Part shown: one piece after another, positions 58,705 to 64,000 of the stretch
Numbering within the stretch: position 1 is the first letter of the stretch
How the letters are laid out: the number at the start of each line of letters is the position of its first letter
Assembly: GCA_051294375.1 (NCBI GenBank)
Contig: JBJCIZ010000028.1
Location: 1,549,576-1,613,575, forward strand
Direction: 5' to 3'
Source: Paraspadella gotoi
Lineage: Eukaryota; Chaetognatha
DNA: 64,000 nucleotides
Made by a program: the position numbers and the translations under genes
The notes under the pieces: generated by a model
Database searches by the model: none
What the model saw: only the letters and a program-made list of their open reading frames with translations
Told to the model about the DNA's origin: nothing

Positions 58705-61400
58705 GGGACTGAAGGGATGATCGATGAGAGAAGAGAATGAATATAATGAAAATATCGTTCACCAATGACGATTTTAAAACAAAACAGATTTAATCTAAAA
58801 AAAAAACAAAAAAGAAAACATAGGAGGAGGATTCCACCTGAAACAAAGGAGCAAGAATGGAGACTTCGTCGTGATGCATCTTTCCAAATCCGCGACCTTA
58901 AAAATGGAGAGGGAGTGGGCGATTTCAGCTAATGATACATTGTTGATTTGATAACGTGAGAGGAGATAGAAGAAGAAAGGAGAGAAAGAAGAGAAGAGTA
59001 AGATAGAATCGTAACTCAATTACTTTGTTAAGCGAATGACAAGTGAAATAGTAGTAATATTAGTGCCGAGCGTTGCCATAAACCCATGTGGGTTTGGAGT
59101 TGAAGGGGAGAGGTTAAGTGGGGGTGTCCGTTGAAAGACGTTCAAATTTCCTCTTGAACCAAGTTGAAAATTTTCCTCGCCAGAATTCCGGCTCCGGTTC
59201 CCCAGAAAAATTTGAAAACCAGTTATTGTTATTCTTTAGTTCCTTTATGTTGTCTTTCTGTGAGAATTTCACAATTCTCCTTTGACCGATGTAATTCGCT
59301 AAACTTGCTCTCACCCGTTCAGAAAAATGTGAAAACGGAAAAATTTAAATTTTACAAATATTTTCTTACTCTAGTGGCCGAAGCGTGAAATTTCGAATTC
59401 TCCTTGACCATGCAATTTTCCGGTTATTTTTTTCTGTCCAGAAAAAATTTGTAAAAATGCGAAAAATTTAATTTTACAAAAATTATTCCTGTGAATGTGG
59501 TTGTGTTGGTGGTTTTATTTTGGCCTAAGCGTGAGAATTTCGAATTCTCCTTGACCGAGTTGCAATTTCCGTTGAATATTTTTCACTTCACTCCGGTTCA
59601 TATAGGTTAATTTGGGAGAGGTATTAGATGTGACAATTTATAAACAGAGTTCAATCTTTGCGCAAACAAAAAAAAGTTGTTATTATTCCTAGCAAAAACA
59701 GCTGGCCCATCATTTCTCGTGCTACAGCTGAAAATCGAATCTTCCCTTCTCCTTTCTTTTTCACACATTTTTGAAAACCGGAGTAAAGTAGTAAATTCTG
59801 ACAGATATTTGCAAATGGTCAAGAGAATTTCAAATTCCACAGATTTCTAATCAAATTAAAATTCAAATTTTTCTCTTACTTTTCTTCCCCTTTCGACCTT
59901 CTTTAATCCACCCAGACAATAAAATTATCATCCTCCAGCTTGCAACATCTCAGAATTCTGCGACTCCGATTGGACCCGGAACCCAAGCTCTCCATTGAAT
60001 AGGAACTCCTCCTTCACCACCTCCCTTCATCCATTTTCAATTTCTCTCCGTTCGACCAGATGTTTCTCCCTGTGACCAAATTCTCGTAAGACAAACAGAG
60101 AGAGATGAGATTGAAGAGAGAGAGAAAATAAAGGAATAGACATCACGACAAATTGCGATTTTCTGGGAATTGTAACAATGTGTGAAAAATTTGTGGTTCC
60201 TGTGAAAATTTAAATTCCTGTGAAATTTCAGATAATTTTTTTTTCTAAATTTCTACCGGCTAGATCTGTAATTTTGTATTATATTTAAAATTCAGAAGAA
60301 CGCCAAATTATTTCCTGGCGAAATGTAATTTTTTTTTCTGAATTCCTGATTTTCTGTGAAAAAATTTGTAAAAACTATTGAAATTTTAAATTTCGCCGAG
60401 AATTTAAAAAATACAAATTTCACAGCCATCAGAAAGCCACTGGGGGGAAGCGGAAAGTAAGGCAAAATTTTCATTATAAATTGCATAAGCAAAAAAATAC
60501 ATAATCATTTCGAATTTTCTTTCGGAATACATATTTTTTTTTATTCGTAAAATATATTAGTCACAAATAATGAATTTGACGATTGGGAGTCCTTACTCGG
60601 AGACACCCAAAAAATAAAAGTCTTTTGTTCGTTTTTGGCGAAGCCCGGTAAATCAACCTTTCTAAAAAAAGTGAGGTTTTACAAAAAAGAAAAAAAAAAT
60701 ATAAATATACCTAAAAACAAATTGTTTTTTTTTATCTTTCACGATTGCACTCGAGAAAATCAGCAATTAAAACTCAGTGACTAAACTAATAACATTACAG
60801 TTAGAAGAGAACGTCAGGGAACTTGAAGCGTTTCTTTTCCAAAGGGATATTCCTAAACCGAGTTTCCACAAGAATTGGCGTCCATTGGTCTCCCAGATAA
60901 TACAATCATTATATTGACACAAGATAGAGTCTATTACCAAAAAAAAAACCAGCTTCAGCGTACTATAAACACCTCGCCCATATTATGTACATATTGAAAT
61001 CTTGCGGTATTTAACATTACAAAATTACGGCCCTTTGTTATAAATACTTCATTCCCCTTCAATTCGGCGCGTTAACACAGCGTCTCATTTGATCTTTTTT
61101 ATCGTCTCCGAACAAATCTCTCCAATTTTAAAACATTAGAATCAATTCATTAAATTTTGAAAGGAGTCAACTCTGTACGCGTTTTTCTCTACACAGAAGA
61201 CCCTGTCATATCTCCCGCTGTCTTTCGGTGAGTTGAGAAACCAGGTCTATAGTGCATTTGTATCTTGACGCTGACAGGCCATTGCGAGTAGACGAATGGA
61301 GAATGATCTAGATGAGAATAAACGGGAAAAAATTAAATAATTGTAAAAATTCCACAAAATTTGAAAAAATGCCAAAAAAGTTACGGAAACGCAAAATTTT
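58705..61400. other. Region without a supported gene; diverged 120-150 bp repeats
   Basis: GTGAGAATTTC(A/G)AATTCTCC(T)TTGACC recurs at about 59260, 59384 and 59530, marking a diverged tandem repeat. A possible exon with a good donor (TTTGTTTCAG|GTGGAATCC, minus, near 58838-58900) has no recognisable product. Confidence 0.35.
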
Positions 61401-64000
61401 CAAAGAATCTGTCTCAAGATGAGTTTTAACAAACTTATTTGAATTCTAAAACACTAAAAAAACTTGCGGCATTTGCTTTGGTTAAAACTCGAAGTAAAAT
61501 TGAGAAATATACAAATTCTTTGAAAAAGTTGGCCAAGGAGGACTTCTTTTATTTTAAAAAAAAAGAAGCTCTTGGCCATCCTCCCGATTTTAAAAACATA
61601 GTCACAATTCCTCCTGCATTTCTTCAAAAATATGACCATCATGTAATAATTCAATGGCGACCTTCGATTATCATATAAACCGACTAAACCGCAAAACATC
61701 TATAGCTACGAATCTGCAAGGAGAAATTGGATAACTAAAAGCATTGATAAATTTCCTATCGAGGACAAAAGGGAAGCGGCACTGGTCGCGGGAGACCGCC
61801 GCTGTTAGAGGACAAGCTCGACCTCTCGACTCGTCAAAACAAAAATTTCTCTCGAATACGGCCTCAAGAGGGTTGCACTAGTAACGATAGTGAATGAGAT
61901 ACAGAAAGTTTCATGTCTTGGACCTCGTGAAATTAACTAAAAATAAAACATAAAACTCTGCCTTTGCACGGAACAGTATCACTTTAATTAAGAATTAAAA
62001 AAAGTAGGTCACCCATATTGCGCGTCGTTTGTGCAATGCAATTCCTTCACGCTTTTTAATGCAGCTAAAATTTTTAAACTTTTCCGACTCTGATGTCGGA
62101 ACATAAGAGAATCAAACTGCGTGATCAAAAAGAAGAGCCTCTGCTTCGACCACGTCATCAGAGCCCGACCATGGACCAGCGGAACCCACAGTCGATGAAG
62201 TTTGTTAGCAAAAACAGCAGAGAAGTAGTCGAGAATTAGAGATTCGTGCAAATGATAAAGCGTTAAAGCGCGCTCTGAGCGGACGACGGCGACGCAACGA
62301 CGAGACACGCTGAAGACAAACCTGGTAGTGCCACGCAAGAGAAACGTGCGCTTAAACTATTACGAAATAGTTCAATGCAGGGAAGCTCCAGCCCAAAAAG
62401 GAAGAAGAGGAAATAGTACGAGAGCAAATTTTACAACCCAATTCTCCATTTATAATACCAAGAATGTAAAAGAAGAATACACAAGTATTCTTAAAGCGAT
62501 TAACATAATTATCCCATATGATATAAAAACAGTTTACAAAACAAAAAACTCACCAATAACAATAATATTTCGTTTGCAAAATAAACAAACCTTCAAGCAT
62601 TAGTGGCAGAAGCAAATTTTTTGCGAAACCTTCATGCACTTGATAGTGTGAGTAACATCGCAGTTAGAACAAGCCAAAGATTAATTCAGCATCGACGAAG
62701 TTAAGAAATATGTATTTTTAGATTGTCGGATCCACGCAGTTTTTCCTCGCAAAAATCCGTTGTGATGAATTTTATTCCAACCAGTTTAAATGGTTGTTGA
62801 GAACTGTGACAATAGTGGGTCGATTCACGTCAATTGCTAATGATAATAAACAAAAAATATAAAATTAACTAATATTAAAACTCGTGAAGAGAGAAAAAAA
62901 AGTCGGGAGGTATTGCAAGAGAGAATAGAAGATTCGCCAGAATCTAGAACTTTTATAACCCGAATCGAAAACGAAGATGCGCCTACAAATTACCCATTTT
63001 AGAAAAACAACTGACTCGAACAATCGCGACAGTATTGGACGATCTTGGGGCATAAGGCAACCAGACCGGCTGACATTGCCCCGCGAGCGAGTATAATTGA
63101 TAACGACAAGCAAAAAGATCCAGAAAAAGGCCGCATTATTCCGGAAATGCAATAGGGAACAGAAAAACTTTAAAAAAAATCTATAGAATAAAAAATATTA
63201 ATAAAAATAAAACCTAAAGACTTATTAATAAGAGTCGTATGTGTCACTCCGGACCAGAATTACACCATTATATTAGACGAATTAATTTCAAGATACCCCT
63301 ATTATTACTGGTCTTGTTCGATTTTGAAAAGTTGCAAACAAACTTTTAAGGGGGCAGAAACTGTGCCTCAAAATCTTAGTTTTTGAGCGTTTCGTAAGCA
63401 ACAGTCGCCGATTCCGAAAAGTAATATCCGGAACTAAACTTTGGGTAAACATGTAATAAAAAATAAACTATGAATAAAAATTTGTCGCTAGCAAGTCTAC
63501 TGATATTTATTGTGATTTGTAATTTCAGTATTCACCGATTGCCTTATTGGCCTGATTTTTGAATATCAGAAAAACGTTAATGTACCAATCCCAAATTCAC
63601 ATTTTAAATGATCAAATGCAAAATGATGTAATGGTTTTAAATTAACATTCGATGTCATATCTAATACCTTGGGTGATGCTTCGCGCGCGCGTCGCTTTTC
63701 AGTCGGGAAGCATATACCACCGCTATCAATAGAACCACTGGCACCAAGACGAGATTTGCGCCGACGGACAATCTTTCGTTTGAGGAGAAATAAACCCAAA
63801 TTCAAATGACTTTTAGTTATGTTTGGAAATTTCACGTTTCGTCAGCACACCCACAGGCAGCATACGGAATAAAACTAAATTTAATACATGTTCCGAAGGG
63901 TCAAGCCAGTTTTGACTACGCATCAGAAAGACAGAAAATATTCTATGTCCATCGAAGACATTAAAAATCCCAGGGTTTGTTAAGACTATATCCTTCAAGG
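61401..64000. other. Right end, no recognised gene
   Basis: Several frames of 60-110 codons occur on both strands (for example 61439-61678 plus, 62009-62338 minus, 62865-63152 minus, 63566-63998 minus). None shows a domain or a supported splice structure. Locally higher GC at 61760-62330 and 63660-63770 hints at old coding or retroelement sequence. Confidence 0.3.

Noticed and set aside
57959-58765. 268-codon minus-strand frame
   Set aside because: Nearly all of it is the run of N.
59930-60060. A possible fourth A-type exon (minus strand, a CysCys pair followed by LEDDN)
   Set aside because: Homology would require several frameshifts, the C-x-T-x2-F-C motif is missing and no partner exon was found.
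62009-62338. 110-codon minus-strand frame near the right end
   Set aside because: It has no recognisable domain or splice context and overlaps an equally long plus-strand frame; old repeat sequence is as likely.

Overview
The window is AT-rich genomic DNA from an invertebrate animal. The evidence is interrupted genes with GT-AG introns, replication-type histone genes ending in the stem-loop instead of a poly(A) signal, 5S rRNA genes, several tRNA-derived SINE families, a Tc1/mariner element and long GA/CT microsatellites. The H2A ending in KKTEKK, the H2B N-terminus, a chitin-binding (CBM14) domain, a secreted chymotrypsin-like protease and a cystine-knot peptide lean towards an arthropod-like ecdysozoan. 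I cannot fix the phylum from sequence alone. Five runs of N mark assembly gaps.

Layout. 1-655 (-): start of a leucine-rich-repeat protein that runs off the left edge. 2.8-3.3 kb (-): three-exon secreted cystine-knot peptide precursor. 4.5-5.1 kb (-): last two exons of a chitin-binding protein. 5.1-6.8 kb: decayed Tc1/mariner element with another repeat nested in it. 7.8-11.3 kb (-): complete seven-exon chymotrypsin-like protease. 11.8-18.9 kb: 5S rDNA array with a 2.28 kb higher-order period, two 5S genes, and a three-hairpin element repeated nine times. 20.1-22.8 kb (-): six-exon proline-rich SH2 adaptor of SLP-76/BLNK type. 24.2-30.4 kb: core histone quartet H2B(-) H2A(+) H4(-) H3(+), no H1. 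32.1-33.6 and 35.6-37.1 kb (+): two paralogous KCTD-like BTB genes whose N-terminus is a six-turn octapeptide repeat; the second carries a frame break. 38.4-39.3 kb (-): intronless SR splicing factor (SRSF4/5/6 type). 40.9-53.0 kb (-): three tandem paralogues of a cysteine-rich, probably GPI-anchored surface protein family that I do not recognise. 53-64 kb: mostly repeats, CT-rich tracts, a 737-base gap and no convincing gene.

How things fit together. The histone genes share a promoter layout (GATCC ten bases before TATA in H2A and H2B) and 3' stem-loops, so they should be co-expressed in S phase. The two KCTD-like genes and the three cysteine-rich genes are local tandem duplications. In the cysteine-rich genes each protein is built from two copies of a two-exon A-B unit, nearly all exons are in phase 1-1, and two of the three genes have short tandem duplications lying exactly on splice sites. 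This cluster is the strongest candidate for an undescribed system; the octapeptide-BTB proteins and the structured element in the 5S spacer come next.

All gene models were assembled by eye from reading frames, splice consensus and intron phase. No similarity search was run.
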